The notes under the pieces: model-generated
Database searches by the model: none
The model's input: the letters and a program-made list of their open reading frames with translations, nothing else
Told to the model about the DNA's origin: nothing
DNA from: Podocnemis expansa
Lineage: Eukaryota > Chordata > Testudines > Podocnemididae
NCBI GenBank assembly: GCA_007922195.1
Contig: ML682038.1
Span: 6,409,695-6,473,694 of the forward strand
DNA: 64,000 nucleotides
Reading direction: 5' to 3'
Translations under genes and position numbers: made by a program
In this document: positions 25,101 through 33,825 of the stretch, one piece after another
How positions within the stretch are numbered: the first letter of the stretch is position 1
Layout: each line of letters starts with the position of its first letter

Positions 25101-28100
25101 GTTTCTAGAGCCTCAGGGAAATCAAATTCATTCATCCCTCTCTTTTCATTATGTCATATCACTCTAAAATGGTGTAACATAACTACACAATCCAGTGCCC
25201 ATGTAACAATAAATCAAAGAACTATAGAAGCAAATAGGATTTTATACAGTTAGACAACATCAAAACTATGCACAGCTACCAAAAATTATTTATTGACTTT
25301 GTAAAATTATTAGCTACTGACTTTGTACAAAATAGTAAGACAAAATTCTCAGTTGCAGTTGAGCATGTTTATGACATATTGAAGTTTTGGTGTACGGCAG
25401 ATATGGGGATTTGGTGGTGGTTGTAGGCAGAAAGCTGTATATAAAACTTCGACATATCCACATAGTAATATACACTAGCTGTCTATCCACTTGCCATTCT
25501 ACTCCTCCAATATAAATTAATGTAAATGAAAATAAATATAAACTGCAGAACACTAAAGCCATGTCTACTACAGAGTTCAGTCAATGCAAGTTATGCCTAC
25601 TATCATAAACCACTATAATTACATCATTTGTACAAGTTCATGCAATGTTCCTTGTGTTGGTGGCACACATCCACAGTTGGTGTTCAAGCACTGAGAGACA
25701 GAGCAGTGCACGAAGGGTAGCTATCCTACTGTTCAGTTCATCACCTTTTGCCACTAGGAGTTGTGGGAAGGCAGGGGCGGATGATCATCGGTATGGACTC
25801 ACCGTCCTGTGATGCAGTTTATTCTGTCGCATCATTCCATACATTTCTGAATATGTTTCAAACTGTTTCTACACTATTTCCTGAGGTGTGAATCTGAACA
25901 GGAATCCATTGTACCTGCCCTTCTGTGCACTGTTCCCTCTAAGCTGTGTGCATGTGCGCACGCACACAGGTCATGAAACCTGTGCACACAACAAAATGAA
26001 GTGCACACAACAAAATTCAATAGTGCTAATATTGGTGCTCACAAAGAAATGTTTTTGCACACACAAAGAAATTGTCTGCACACACAGTCTATGAGTAATT
26101 AGAGGGAACATTGCTTCTGTGTTCCAAAGAAACAATTCCAGATTATTCTTGGCATTCATGGATCAGATGTACATAGTGGACCAGTGCTACTGGGTTTGGG
26201 AAACCAGCACTGAGTGAGCGGATCACATCATTATGCGGGTCTGGGATAAAGAGTGGTGCCAGCAGAACTTTTGGATGTGTAAAGCCACCTTCCTGGAACA
26301 GCATGCAGAGCTCGTCCCTGCCCTGCCCTGCAAGGGCAACAGAATGAGAGTTGCCCTCTCTATGGGGAAGCAAATGGCAATCATTATGTGGAAGCTGGCA
26401 GCTCCAGATTGCAACTGGTCAGTCATGAAGCAGTTTGGAGTTGTGAAGTTTACTCTGGGTGTTCCAGACATACAAGTAAGAAGGGCCTTTAATCACATCC
26501 TGCTTTGAAGAACTGTGACTCTAGGCAATGGAAAACAAACAGGGAGTCCTGTGGCACTTAAAGACTAACACATTTATTTATTGCATGAGCTTTCATAGGA
26601 GAAAAATCCCACATTGTCAAAGCCTCTGACGAAGTGGTATTTTCTTCATGAAAACTCATGCAATAAATTTGTTAGTCTTTAAGTGCCACAGGACTCCTTG
26701 TTTTCCTTAATGAGACTAACACAGCTGCCCCTTTGGACCTAGGCAATGTGTGTGAAATAATGAATGGCTTGATGGCAATGTGATTCCCTAACTGTGCTGG
26801 GGCATGCATAAAAAAAAAAAAAGGAGTTGTGTGGCACTTTTGGCCTAGATGGTATGCATAGCCTGATTTTTGCCCCAAACCATCTTGCAGTGGAGTACAT
26901 CATTAGAAAGAGCTACTTTTCTATGGTGTTGAAGATGTTGATGGTTCATTAGAGTCATTTCACTGACATCAAAGCAGAGTGGCCAGGGAAGGTGCATGGC
27001 ACACGCATCTTTAAAAACACTGGGCTGTTCAGAAAGCTACAAGCAAGGACATGCTTTCCAGACCAGACAATTCCAAAGGTGATGTTGAAATGCCCATAAT
27101 GATACTGGGAGACGAAACCTTTCCCTTACTACTGTGGCTTCTGAAACCTCATACCAGAAACCTTATCAGCAGACAGGAGCACTTCAACAGTAGGCTAAGC
27201 AGGTGCAGAATGACCACTGAATGTGTGTTTGACAGACTAAAAGCTTTCTATGTAGAAAAGGACCAAGGGAATTATGGTGGACAGGAAGCTGGATATGAGT
27301 CAACAGTGTGCTCTTGTAGCCAAAAAGGACAATGGCACATTGGGCTGCATCAGCAGGAGCATTCCCAGTAGATCAAGGGTTGTGATTATTCCCCTCTATT
27401 TGGCACCAGCGAGGTCACACCTGGAATATTGTGTCCAGTTTTGGGCTCCCCACTGCAGAAAGAAGGGAGGACAAATTAGAAGGAGTCCAGCAGAGGGCAA
27501 TGAAAATGTTTAGGGGGCTGGGGCACATGACTTACAAGGAGAGACTGAAGAAACTAGGCCTATTTAATCTGCAGAAAAGAAGACTGAGGGGGGATTAGAT
27601 AGCAATCTTCAACTACTTGAAGGGGCGCTCCAAAGAGCAGGGAGCTAGGCTATTCTCAGCGGTGACAGAGGACAGAACAAGGAGCCATGGTTTCAAGTTG
27701 CAGCTGGGGACGTCTACACTGGATATTAGGAAAAACTTTCTCATTAGGACGCTGGCAAAATGTTGGAATGGGTTACTTAAGAAGGTGGTGAAATCTCCAT
27801 CTTTGAAAACTTTTAAGGCCCAGTTATACAAAACTCTGGCTAGGATGGTTTAGTGGGAGTGGTCCTGGTTTTAGCAGGGGGCTGAATTAGATGACCTCAT
27901 AAGGTCACTTTCAGCCCTAATATTCTATGGTTCTATAATGCTGCATTTTTGGCAGGTGAGCTCTCAACAAAGAAAATATTCTTATGGTCGTCATATGGGT
28001 CTCCTGTACTCTGCGTAACATTTGTGAAGCTAAGGGATGGCGGGGGTGGAATTTCTCAGGGGTGGTGCATTAAAGCAGATCACCTGGTGTCTAGTTTTGA

Positions 28101-31100
28101 GCAGCCAGATTTCATAGCTATTAGAGGGGATCAAGAAGGTACTATTTGAATCAGGGAGTCTTTGAAGGAGCATTTTGACAATAAGCCCCAATACTGCATC
28201 TTTCTGTAATGTTTTCAGCCACGCTACATTTACTGGTTGTCTGGAAAGACCCTTGTAATGATTGCTTCCTAAGTGTGATTTCTAGACTGCAAATGTTCCA
28301 GTTGCCACTGTGTATGACCTCCAGCAGCAACTGCCATAAGTAGGAGAAAAATGAATCTTTATTTTTTTTCTAAAAGTGCTTTTTATTAAGTGGCAATAAA
28401 CAATATACAGAATTTAATTTCTAGCAAACAACATGACACTGAGGACCATTCTCTTAATGAAGGCTCTTATAGTTATGTGTAAGTCTAATTGTTATTAGGG
28501 AACCTTGTTGAATGGGTGGAATGAAAGGGGCACTGTGGTGGGCTTGAAACACGTAAGAAATATGTGTAGGGAGAATTTTCACTGATCCTTGTTAGCCTCC
28601 TTTCTTGCTGGAGGCATTCTGCTGGTGTGTAGGGAGTTCACCTCAAGGCCACATCAGCAGAAGCACAGGAAACAAGAAACAGAGGAAGTATTGTGAGTGC
28701 AGTCATAGTGCTGAATCATAATAGTGAAATATACCTCTTTTTTATTCTTCCTTGGAAGACATACAGCTCAGCAAGCATCCCAGACATGGTGAGTTTGGCC
28801 TGAGGGGGAAACACCTGAGGTGGGGCAAAGGATCTACAGGATCTTTGTAAAAGACCACTGCAAGTGCCTAGGGACACTGTTGTTAATTCTGCCACCATTT
28901 TCCATAGACAGAGTGTGATAAAAGTTGATATCTCACTCCTGCAAGTAACCAAGCATGCCAGGGTCAAACTCCTGCATGTGAGTAGTTTCAGACCCAGTTC
29001 TTATCCCCCCCTCCTGTGTACCATTTTGGTCCCTGCAGAAGTAACTGCCAATTGGTGCAGGAAAGCTAACAAAAGGGGAAGAAACAAAATGGATCTGCCA
29101 AGGACCCTTGGATTGGCAAGTATCTCTAGGAAAGTTCTCTATACAGCTCGCTGAAGGATTCCCATGAAATCTGAGTGTGCATTAACAAACTTCTGCAGGA
29201 CCCCCACAATATAGCTCCATAAAGGAATGGGAAGCAGATGCAAACACTGCTAGTCCTATACATTTCTATCTCTTAATTCTAACATATAATGTAATAACAG
29301 ACAGCTCAACCTTTTGTAACAGAGAACCATCACCTCAAATTGAGCACTTAGCAGAGCTCTCTTCTGCTGCATCATGCATGCCAGAGCTGAAAATCAGGGA
29401 CTGGCTTGAACCTTCCAGCATCAAGAAAGGTCCTGTCTCACCACACTACTGGACAGCCCTTTCATCTGCCCCACCTCATCCTCCAACTGCACTTCCTCAT
29501 TGACCACTTCTTCCTCAGAACTGAGTCTGCTGACCACTGGCTCCACCCAGCCCCCCAAGTGCCACAAGACTCCTTGCTATTTTTCCCCCCCTATGCAACA
29601 GTGTCCTACCTCCTGTGGTATGGGAACAGGGTGATGCTGCGGGTTAGGACTACACCAATGTATGGCTCTTCAGCACAGCCCTGGAGTCTGTCACCATGCC
29701 CTTGCTCTCTCCAGGGCAGCCCTTTCCTGTCCTTGTACCAGGACAGTCACTCCTCCCCTACCAACTGCAATGTAACCCTGCTTTATACAGTGGGAACCCT
29801 CATAGCAGCTCTGCTGAGAATGTCCTTGGCAGGGCAAAACCAACAGCATCTGACAAAGTGGGTTGCAGCCCACAAAAGCTTATGCCCCAAGAAATTTGTT
29901 AGTCTTGAAGGTGCCACAGAACTTTCAATGTTTTTTCCATATACAGACTAGCACAGCTACTTCTGAACTTGGCAGGGCATCTTCCTTCATTCCGGACTAA
30001 GCTTTCTGCTCATGGAGATGTCAGTTGCAAGTTTTTCTGCTGCTTCCCAACCTTCTACCTCTCCAACCTTGGCTCTGGCGTCGGGACACCAGCCAGCACA
30101 GACCCCGTCACTGCTCTACAGATCCCTAGCTCATTCCTTCCTCTTCCCAGGGATGGCCTGCAGAAATCTTTCCACAGAGAGTCCTCCAGTCTCCTGTCTG
30201 TCTCTCACCAAGACTCTCCCTCACTAGCTGTCTACTTGGCCATTTATAATCCCTAAATGGTGCCACACTCTCATAATTGGCTAAATGGGAGCACCAGCTC
30301 TAACATAGGGGAGCTGGACTTACTTCATTTACTGGGGCCAGTCACCCTGTGACATGTAGACAAAGACCATTGGATTTAAACTTGTTTTGTCAGCTGGTGG
30401 GGTCTACCATGTGTTTATTAATGTGTATCTATGAATGTAGAGAAGACCAAGTTAATATTCTTTTATTCTTCCCAATGGTTTTAGGCCCCAATCCACCAAA
30501 GCACTTATGTACATGCTTAAATTTAAGCTTGTGAGGAGTTGCATTGATTTAAAGTTAACTATATAGATAAGGCAAAGTTATTTATGCTCCTAAATTCCAT
30601 TGTGTCAGTGTAAGTTAGAAGCTGAAGTACTTTAGCGGATCTGGGTCTAAGTGCTTTGCTGGATCAAGCCCATAATGTTAACCCAAAATGAAATGGTTGT
30701 TGGAATACCAAATAGTAGTGATGCATCTGGCTGATTCTGTACTTCAAGATAAATAAGAGGATAATATGGCTGTTTTAGAGAAGAAATCAGAGATATGGTG
30801 GCTGCTTGCCAGACGTTTAAGATTATGTACACCAATGGCATATGTTACCTGCCCTTCTGGGGACTTGAGTGCATAAAAATAAACATGCATAATAGTATTA
30901 TTTGCAGCTTTCTAGACATTTCAGTTGCACATTTGAAAGTAAAAGGCACATTTTTCAAACATGGATTCCCTACATTTAGGCACCTCAATCTATGTTGCAA
31001 ACACAAATAAATAGCTTTATTTTCAGACAGATCAAACACTTACTGCACTGATTGAAGTCAAGGAAAGGGGCATGCTGAGTGCTCAACTCTTATAAAAATT

Positions 31101-33825
31101 CAGGCTGCTTATTTATTGCTGGTATCTAAAGTTAAATACCCAAGTTGGTAAGTTTTCTCCAAAAGATTTAACACACATCTTTTTAGAGTCCTGTGGGTCA
31201 AATCTTCAACTAGTATAAAGCACTCATGCCAGTGTAAATTGCTGAAGCTGTTTTACACCAATTGTGGATCTAGCTGCTGTATGTCCAATTCCATAAAATG
31301 TGCACAGCTGTTGAGAGTGACAAAGTAGGTGAGGTACTATATTTTATTGAACCAGCTTTTGTAGGTGGAATTTACAAGCTATCAAGCTTTACAGAGCCCT
31401 TGTTCACAAGCAGGGAGGGAAGTCAGAGTACCTGAGGTTCTTGTATTTGTGTAGGAAATAGATATCACTGTTCAGTCTGGCTTCATTTTTCATATTGTGA
31501 ATTTTTTCAGAAATTGGTCCAATGAAAGATGTTACCTCACTTACTTGTTCCTCTCATATCCATGGACGAGTACATGTACAACAGCACTTCAGACAAATCT
31601 GTTGACTAAGGGCTAGTCTTCACTGATGGCAGCAAAATCCCTTCCATCAGATCAACCTTCCAGATCAATTGATTGGGTCTCTGAAGACCCATTCAGTTGA
31701 TTAGGAAGTCGATCTATTAAAACCACACTGGTAAGTAGCATAGTGTTGAGCCTAAGAGAGGGCCCTCCCTTCAGCTCACTAGGCATAGAAAAGTTAAAGG
31801 GAGCTACACAAGTTATTTTAGGCAACTTGCATATCTCCCTTTGTCTGCTGCTGAAAACAGTGGGCAGTGTAGACCTGCCCTAAGCTTAGGAGACAGATTT
31901 TCACTCCAACTTTGCTAAAAATAAACTCTGGTGCTTAAATAGGTAGTTATTCTTTCAGATCTTCCACTAATTTTTACACTGTCATTCAAGTGCATGCTAG
32001 GTTTACTCACTGGAAAGCACTACCCATTGAAAATGTAAATGTGCATAAAATGACCAGATTTGTACACTGCCATTTGAAACTATGACCAAGATGCATTAGT
32101 TTGAAAATCTTGTCAACTAGATCAATTCAGCTTTCAAGTTTTACAGCCTGATTCCTAGCTGATGTAAATTGAATTAGCTCTATTGAACTCACTGGAGCTA
32201 TGCCAATTTATACAAATTAAGTATCTGGCCCTTAAAAATAAACTGAGAACTTCAATTAGTATAAGATAAGAAACAAGAAACTACTTGTTTTCATCTCCAA
32301 ATTGCTTGAGGACTTACCTGATAGCAGTATTACTTTATTCAACTAGACAGTAACTGGAATGAAGCCCACTAGCCAACTTACACATAACAGATCATTGTTT
32401 CTCACTAATTTCAGTATGAATTTTAACATTACAAACTTACAAAAATTGCTTGGAAAATGCCAAATAATCATCCATCCTATGCTGTAGTTGTTCAGAAGTA
32501 TCTGTGGTATGTCATTGTCTGTAGATATGTTTGCATCATGGTTTTCATAACTTTACATTATGTTAACTGTTATAAATAGTTGAGACATATTTAGTGTTTA
32601 AGGACGCAAATCTACCATCCTTACTCATGGTAATTTCTCACTTGCAAATAGCCCCCATTGAAATCAATTATACTTCCCCAGTAGGACAATACACAGTGTG
32701 AGTTTGGGGGGGGCAGAAGTAAACCCAAAGCTCTGACAACTATTTTGACTTGAAGCATCCTAATCAGTTAGTATATATTGTCCCATTTGTTGCAAATTTG
32801 CCCTGCTTTTTGAAGACACTAAATTTTATAAGCACTTGAGAGCACATCAAGCAAATTATTAGTTTATGAGGTTTCAAATTTGATTACTGATAGTAACATG
32901 AAGTTATGAATGCCAACATTCTGTAGCTAGTAAAAGTTATTTTTATGTATTACAGTTATATGTTAAATATATGTCTATGGTGGCAGGTTTTCATTTCTCT
33001 TCTTGATCAGAAATTACAGCTCCTGTGTTGATCATGGAGTTATATTCTGCCCACTTTAGTTAAGCAAGTTGTCTTACTGAAATAAATAGACTACTCATAT
33101 AAGCAGAACAAGCATGATTTGGTCCATTTTTCTGTTGGTGAGAGCTGGAGCAAAAATATACAAAGGAGGATAGGTGACTGCATTACTTGTCTGCTCCCAG
33201 GTGAAATTTAAAAAATTGTATAGAGAAGCCATCCCAGGCATTCTTAATGGCAACACAATAGGTATCTTCACTGTACACATGGAATGGAGATGCACTGGCA
33301 GTAACTCTTGGCTTATGTCCATGTCAACCTTCAGAGCCACTTAGAAAAGCCAAGTGGGCTTAAAGCAACTAATAGACCAGATGACTATTCCTGTTTGTAT
33401 GGATTTCATTAACAGCAATGCTGTATGCCCCCAATCAGGACTGGAGACCTTTTGAGCTATGCAAATACACATGCGGTGAAATCATGGCCCTATTGAAGTC
33501 GTTGGCTTCAACAAGCCAGAATTTCATCTATGGCTCCTACCCCCAAACACTTTTCATGATCTTTCCTCCTTTCCACTTCTCATCAACTGTCAAACTCTGT
33601 TGATAGAAAGAAGCGGGTATTATAGAATCATATGACCAACAAACATAATTCCAGATGTAAAAGATGAGCTTTCCTTCTCTTTGTAAACATTTTCTTCTCA
33701 TGCAGATTGGAAGTGAACCATCCCCACAAGGACAAGCAGAAGAAGTTCCAGTGAGCAGTGAAAGAGTTGATGAGCCAGCTCGTCATGTCTTCTCTTTCTC
33801 CTGGTTAAATTCACTGAATGAATGA
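2747..33825 (+). CDS. TRIM55: TRIM55 (MuRF2), 3' six coding exons (5' partial)
   Basis: This is the 3' part of the gene for a muscle-specific RING-finger E3 ubiquitin ligase that associates with microtubules and the sarcomeric M-band/titin region. The coding sequence joins 2747-2980, 4660-4682, 4794-4918, 6865-7067, 9359-9646 and 33706-33825. All junctions have AG/GT boundaries and the phases match, giving 330 residues plus stop. The order is the second half of the coiled coil, a COS-box segment, an acidic Glu/Asp-rich tail, a Ser/Thr/Pro-rich stretch containing DPLFYPSWYK, and the C terminus FSFSWLNSLNE. This order and these motifs match human TRIM55 from memory (548 residues; the comparable part is about 347). 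The 234-nt and 23-nt exons are typical TRIM-family exon sizes. The RING and B-box exons and the promoter must lie left of the window. The gene lies tail to tail with CRH, as in human. TRIM54 and TRIM63 are the alternatives, but the acidic tail and C terminus favour TRIM55. Confidence 0.95.
3325..3480 (-). repeat. MIR-like ancient SINE fragment
   Basis: The stretch contains TTATCCCTATTTTGCC, GAGACACAAAGAGGTTAAGT and GACTTG followed by GTTGCACAAGCTATGTGAGA, matching the reverse orientation of MIR/CORE-type SINEs. It explains the 137-codon open frame on the minus strand here, which is therefore not a gene. Confidence 0.75.
4384..4443. repeat. 60-nt near-perfect hairpin
   Basis: Two 26-base arms (4384-4409 and 4418-4443) pair with two mismatches around an 8-base loop. 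The core is AGGCCCCTTTATACT and its complement. It may be the remnant of a palindromic MITE; its size also resembles a miRNA precursor. Confidence 0.8.
4660..4682 (+). CDS. TRIM55: TRIM55 23-nt micro-exon
   Basis: A 23-base exon lies between the acceptor TTTTCGCAG and the strong donor GTAAGT. It encodes NAKTLLQ plus two bases of a Lys codon completed by the next exon. A 23-nt exon after the 234-nt coiled-coil exon is a hallmark of TRIM genes. It continues the coiled coil toward the COS-box. Confidence 0.95.
4794..4918 (+). CDS. TRIM55: TRIM55 COS-box exon
   Basis: This 125-nt exon runs from acceptor TATTTTAG to donor GTATGT. The first base completes a Lys codon, and the exon then encodes ITEASQGFQMEKIEPGYENM and ends with EEKIIREIDFYR plus one base. 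It corresponds to the COS-box region that binds microtubules in MuRF proteins. The intron before it is only 111 bases, an unusually short one in a gene with a 24-kb last intron. Confidence 0.95.
4919..6864. other. TRIM55 intron
   Basis: It holds the fold-back repeat at 5236-5520. The rest is AT-rich and unrecognised. A 120-codon open frame at 6307-6669 has no recognisable domains. Confidence 0.55.
5236..5520. repeat. Fold-back repeat (inverted arms)
   Basis: The left arm is on the minus strand (AAAGGGGCAGCCATGTTAAT, AAGGAGTCCTCTGGCACTTA, GCATGAGCTTTTGTGGGAG, ATCCCACTTCATCTGA). The right arm is on the plus strand (AGGGATTTTCTTCCATGAAA, GCTCATGCAATAAATAC, TTTGTTAGTCTTAAAAG, CCAGACTCCTTG). The arms are separated by a spacer of about 60 bases. 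The long tail is on the left arm, opposite to the copy at 26531. Confidence 0.85.
6865..7067 (+). CDS. TRIM55: TRIM55 acidic-tail exon
   Basis: The 203-nt exon follows acceptor TTTATTAG and precedes donor GTAATT. Its first two bases complete a Glu codon. It encodes a very acidic stretch beginning EGEGDEEDEDVMEGEEFEEV, followed by a less acidic Gln/Ser/Pro part ending TASVNQ. An acidic tail after the COS-box is typical of the MuRF family, and this part diverges fast between species, so length differences from human are expected. The exon ends in phase 0. Confidence 0.92.
7068..9358. other. TRIM55 intron, little recognised
   Basis: This is AT-rich. A stretch near 8020-8215 is rich in AATTTAA and TTTAAAC motifs and ends TGTGTATAGACGTGACC, resembling one end of the short TATGTCTACAC-type transposons, but the other end is not clear. 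A splice-like segment at 9242-9293 is discussed among the rejected items. Confidence 0.5.
9359..9646 (+). CDS. TRIM55: TRIM55 Ser/Thr-rich exon (288 nt, 96 codons)
   Basis: The exon lies between a T-rich acceptor ending GTTTAAG and donor GTTAGT. It is exactly 96 codons, phase 0 on both sides. It encodes GEGVPSGAQQTAESETQVPS and then DPLFYPSWYK, which closely follows human TRIM55, and ends DATSQ. Because it is symmetric it can be skipped without changing frame. A human isoform 96 residues shorter than the main form (452 versus 548, from memory) fits skipping of this exon. Confidence 0.94.
11314..11658 (+). CDS. TRIM55: Candidate alternative TRIM55 exon (cassette 11314-11517 or terminal to 11658)
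   Basis: This is a possible extra exon in the last TRIM55 intron; I do not recognise it from other species. After a pyrimidine-rich acceptor (ACTTTTCCTTTTGGAAG) the sequence is open in phase 0, the phase needed after the exon ending at 9646. It reads TSAVAFKKPMKRSIRKSRN, then a basic stretch, then a mixed acidic part with GTKSDVYIPEEI. The in-frame stop upstream lies inside the putative intron at 11290. A donor GTAATG after AAA at 11517 would make a 204-nt exon with phase 0 at both ends. Without splicing, the frame runs to TAG at 11656-11658, and AATAAA lies 96 bases further on, so a terminal exon is also possible. It could equally be a chance open frame. No transcript evidence is available here. 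Confidence 0.35.
   Translation, partial: TSAVAFKKPMKRSIRKSRNTRTNRWKRIFSRVVTIPELYEALGTDFCASEFAGTKSDVYIPEEIASEKVMGVWFWGQKELWMRPTMTGGWLWYCGPEGMLGVCFSGRVVKEYWD
11754..11759 (+). terminator. AATAAA after the candidate alternative exon
   Basis: A canonical AATAAA lies about 96 bases after the TAG that closes the open frame starting at 11314. It fits an intronic polyadenylation site for a short TRIM55 isoform, but such hexamers are frequent in AT-rich introns. Confidence 0.3.
12730..13234. mobile_element. Palindrome-rich MITE with GCTATGTCCACA ends (TCGAAA family), nested
   Basis: It starts GCTATGTCCACATG and ends TGTGTGGACATAGC as inverted termini. The inside is full of short palindromic motifs such as TTTCGAAA, TCGAAAT and TTATTTTGA on both strands. 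It sits inside the hAT element at 12589-13370, so it inserted later. It is related to 54419-55091. Confidence 0.8.
13237..13281. repeat. Perfect 10-bp stem hairpin around a CT tract
   Basis: GTGAGACCAC (13237-13246) is followed by a CT-rich loop and then GTGGTCTCAC (13272-13281). It lies between the nested MITE and the right end of the host element. Confidence 0.75.
13371..14921. other. TRIM55 intron, nothing recognised
   Basis: I see no exon, RNA gene or repeat that I can name here. Confidence 0.5.
14930..15166. repeat. Fold-back repeat with 8-bp target duplication
   Basis: Two inverted arms of about 90 bases meet near 15027. The left arm has AGTCCTGTGGCACTTTTAG and AATCCCACTTCATCAGA; the right arm has GTGGGATTTTCTCCCACAAA and GTGCCACAGGACTCCTTG, then the tail GATTAACACGCGTACCCCTT. 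The flanks AGTACCTA (14922-14929) and AGTACCTA (15167-15174) are identical, so the whole inverted structure inserted as one unit. Confidence 0.9.
15175..15968. other. TRIM55 intron, nothing recognised
   Basis: This is AT-rich sequence with no supported feature. Confidence 0.5.
15969..16160. repeat. Compound trinucleotide microsatellite with assembly gap
   Basis: An AAT run of over 100 bases is followed by ATT, AGT, ACT and TAT triplet runs. Ten N at 16019-16028 fall inside the AAT run, so its true length is unknown. Confidence 0.98.
16161..17157. other. TRIM55 intron, nothing recognised
   Basis: This is AT-rich sequence with no feature that I can support. Confidence 0.5.
17158..17579. mobile_element. 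Palindrome-rich MITE (TTAAGTCGACTTAA family)
   Basis: It begins GGCTATGTCTACACTGGAG and ends TAGTTTAGACATAGCC, imperfect inverted termini. The inside consists of repeated self-complementary units such as TTAAGTCAACTTAA, TTAAGTCGACTTAA and TAAAGTCGACTTAA. Two other copies are at 50751-51455 and 53669-54063. No clear target duplication is visible. Confidence 0.85.
17580..18309. other. TRIM55 intron, nothing recognised
   Basis: This is ordinary intron sequence with no supported feature. Confidence 0.5.
18310..18870. repeat. GC-rich repeat segment, probably a transposon fragment
   Basis: This stretch is clearly GC-richer than its surroundings and opens with GGGCCAGATTATAGC then GGGGCTTTAGGGGCTTC. 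A similar edge in the opposite orientation occurs near 60530-60600. Open frames on both strands here are compositional, not genes. Confidence 0.45.
18871..24146. other. TRIM55 intron, 5.3 kb without recognised features
   Basis: The region is AT-rich, apparently unique, and free of the young repeats that fill the neighbouring parts of the intron. No exon with good splice sites and coding character was seen. Confidence 0.5.
24147..24426. mobile_element. Short DNA transposon with TATGTCTACACTGCA ends
   Basis: It starts GTATGTCTACACTGCAAAG and ends ATAGTAGACATAGCCT. The inside has GGGTCAGCTGATTCAGG, GGGGCTTGGGCTGCAGG and GAGCCTGAGTCAATGGG, a pattern I recognise from an abundant turtle and crocodile hAT-like MITE. 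Confidence 0.75.
24427..25556. other. TRIM55 intron, nothing recognised
   Basis: This is AT-rich sequence with no supported feature. Confidence 0.5.
25928..26113. mobile_element. hAT-type MITE with perfect 8-bp target duplication
   Basis: The ends are CACTGTTCCCTCTAA and TTAGAGGGAACATTG (14 of 15 paired). The flanks CTTCTGTG at 25920-25927 and 26114-26121 are identical. Inside are many GTGCACAC-like repeats. It inserted into the 5' part of the Harbinger element. Confidence 0.92.
26531..26738. repeat. Fold-back repeat with 10-bp target duplication
   Basis: The arms carry AGTCCTGTGGCACTTAAAG and its complement, meeting near 26635. The right arm ends with the tail GAGACTAACACAGCTGCCCC. Flanks CTAGGCAATG at 26521-26530 and 26739-26748 are identical. 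It splits the Harbinger transposase. Confidence 0.93.
27255..27940 (+). repeat. CR1 LINE 3' end, inserted in the Harbinger transposase
   Basis: It encodes the C-terminal CR1 reverse-transcriptase region in pieces (VAKKDNGTLGCISRSIPSRS, then ARSHLEYCVQFWAP) and continues through the CR1 3' UTR to TATTCTATGGTTCTAT. It is 5'-truncated, as most CR1 copies are. The transposase resumes directly after it. Confidence 0.92.
29161..29842. other. TRIM55 intron, unassigned
   Basis: A C-rich stretch from about 29400 has an open frame but no recognisable protein. It includes GTGCCACAAGACTCCTTGC near 29570, a motif of the fold-back repeats. Confidence 0.45.
29843..29969 (+). repeat. Single arm of a fold-back-type repeat
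   Basis: The order is ATCTGACAAAGTGGGTTGC, CCACAAAAGCTTATGCC, TTTGTTAGTCTTGAAGGTGC, CCACAGAACT, then CAGACTAGCACAGCTAC. It matches the monomer arm seen elsewhere, with a variant sequence. Confidence 0.85.
29970..31315. other. TRIM55 intron, unassigned
   Basis: The first 370 bases are C-rich and may be part of a transposon. The rest is ordinary AT-rich intron. Confidence 0.45.
31316..31588. repeat. Second family of fold-back repeat
   Basis: The left arm is AAGTAGGTGAGGTACTATAT then TTTATTGAACCAGCTTTTGT. The right arm is AAATTGGTCCAATGAAAGAT then GTTACCTCACTTACTTGTTC, with a tail ATGGACGAGTACATGTACAA. The design is as at 14930 and 26531 (inverted arms, tail on one side only), but the sequence is unrelated. 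Confidence 0.8.
31610..31880. mobile_element. Short DNA transposon, GGGCTAGTCTTCACTG ends
   Basis: It opens GGGCTAGTCTTCACTG and closes CAGTGTAGACCTGCCC. GATCAACCTTC and GTCGATCTATT occur inside. It resembles the other TATGTCTACAC elements at its ends, but no target duplication is clear. Confidence 0.6.
31881..33705. other. TRIM55 intron end
   Basis: It is mostly unrecognised. A small motif at 32150-32230 (GCTGATGTAAATTGAATTAG, then TTGAACTCACTGGAGCTATG) recurs in related form at 57950-58030 and 63400-63470. Confidence 0.5.
33706..33825 (+). CDS. TRIM55: TRIM55 last coding exon
   Basis: The acceptor is TTCTTCTCATGCAG. The exon gives 39 residues starting IGSEPSPQGQAEEVP and ending ARHVFSFSWLNSLNE, followed by two consecutive TGA codons. 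The last 15 residues are nearly identical to human TRIM55, so they are probably under functional constraint. The exon is separated from the previous one by a 24-kb intron. Confidence 0.96.
   Translation: MGSEPSPQGQAEEVPVSSERVDEPARHVFSFSWLNSLNE

Larger units (their letters stand above)
26140..28150 (+). pseudogene. PIF/Harbinger transposase fossil (HARBI1-like), three pieces
   Basis: Piece one (26140-26520) reads MRVWDKEWCQQNFWMCKATF, then MRVALSMGKQMAIIMWKLAA and VMKQFGVVKFTLGV, the usual N-terminal and helix-turn-helix region. Piece two (26749-27254) has WPGKVHGTRIFKNTGLF, then ILGDETFPLLLWLLKP with the second catalytic Asp, then FNSRLSRCRMTTECVFDRLK with the catalytic Glu. Piece three (27945-28150) has VSCTLRNICEAKG, the conserved C-terminal helix. 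There are stops and frameshifts in all pieces, and two insertions separate them. It is dead and has no relation to TRIM55 beyond location. Confidence 0.85.
25557..29160 (+). mobile_element. Degraded PIF/Harbinger transposon with nested insertions
   Basis: A transposase fossil in the middle (26140-28150) and recognisable 5' and 3' flanks suggest a once autonomous element of roughly 2.5 kb. It begins near GCCATGTCTACTACAGAG and continues beyond the transposase through AT-rich sequence around 28350. Later insertions are a hAT MITE (25928-26113), a fold-back repeat (26531-26738) and a CR1 (27255-27940). Outer boundaries are approximate. The region around 28716-28967 on the minus strand may be the remnant of the accessory Myb-like ORF that such elements carry; I could not confirm this. 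Confidence 0.65.

Noticed and set aside
29406..29951. 181-codon open frame
   Set aside because: It runs into a fold-back-type repeat at its 3' end, is Pro/Leu/Ser-rich from C-rich DNA, and shows no recognisable domain.
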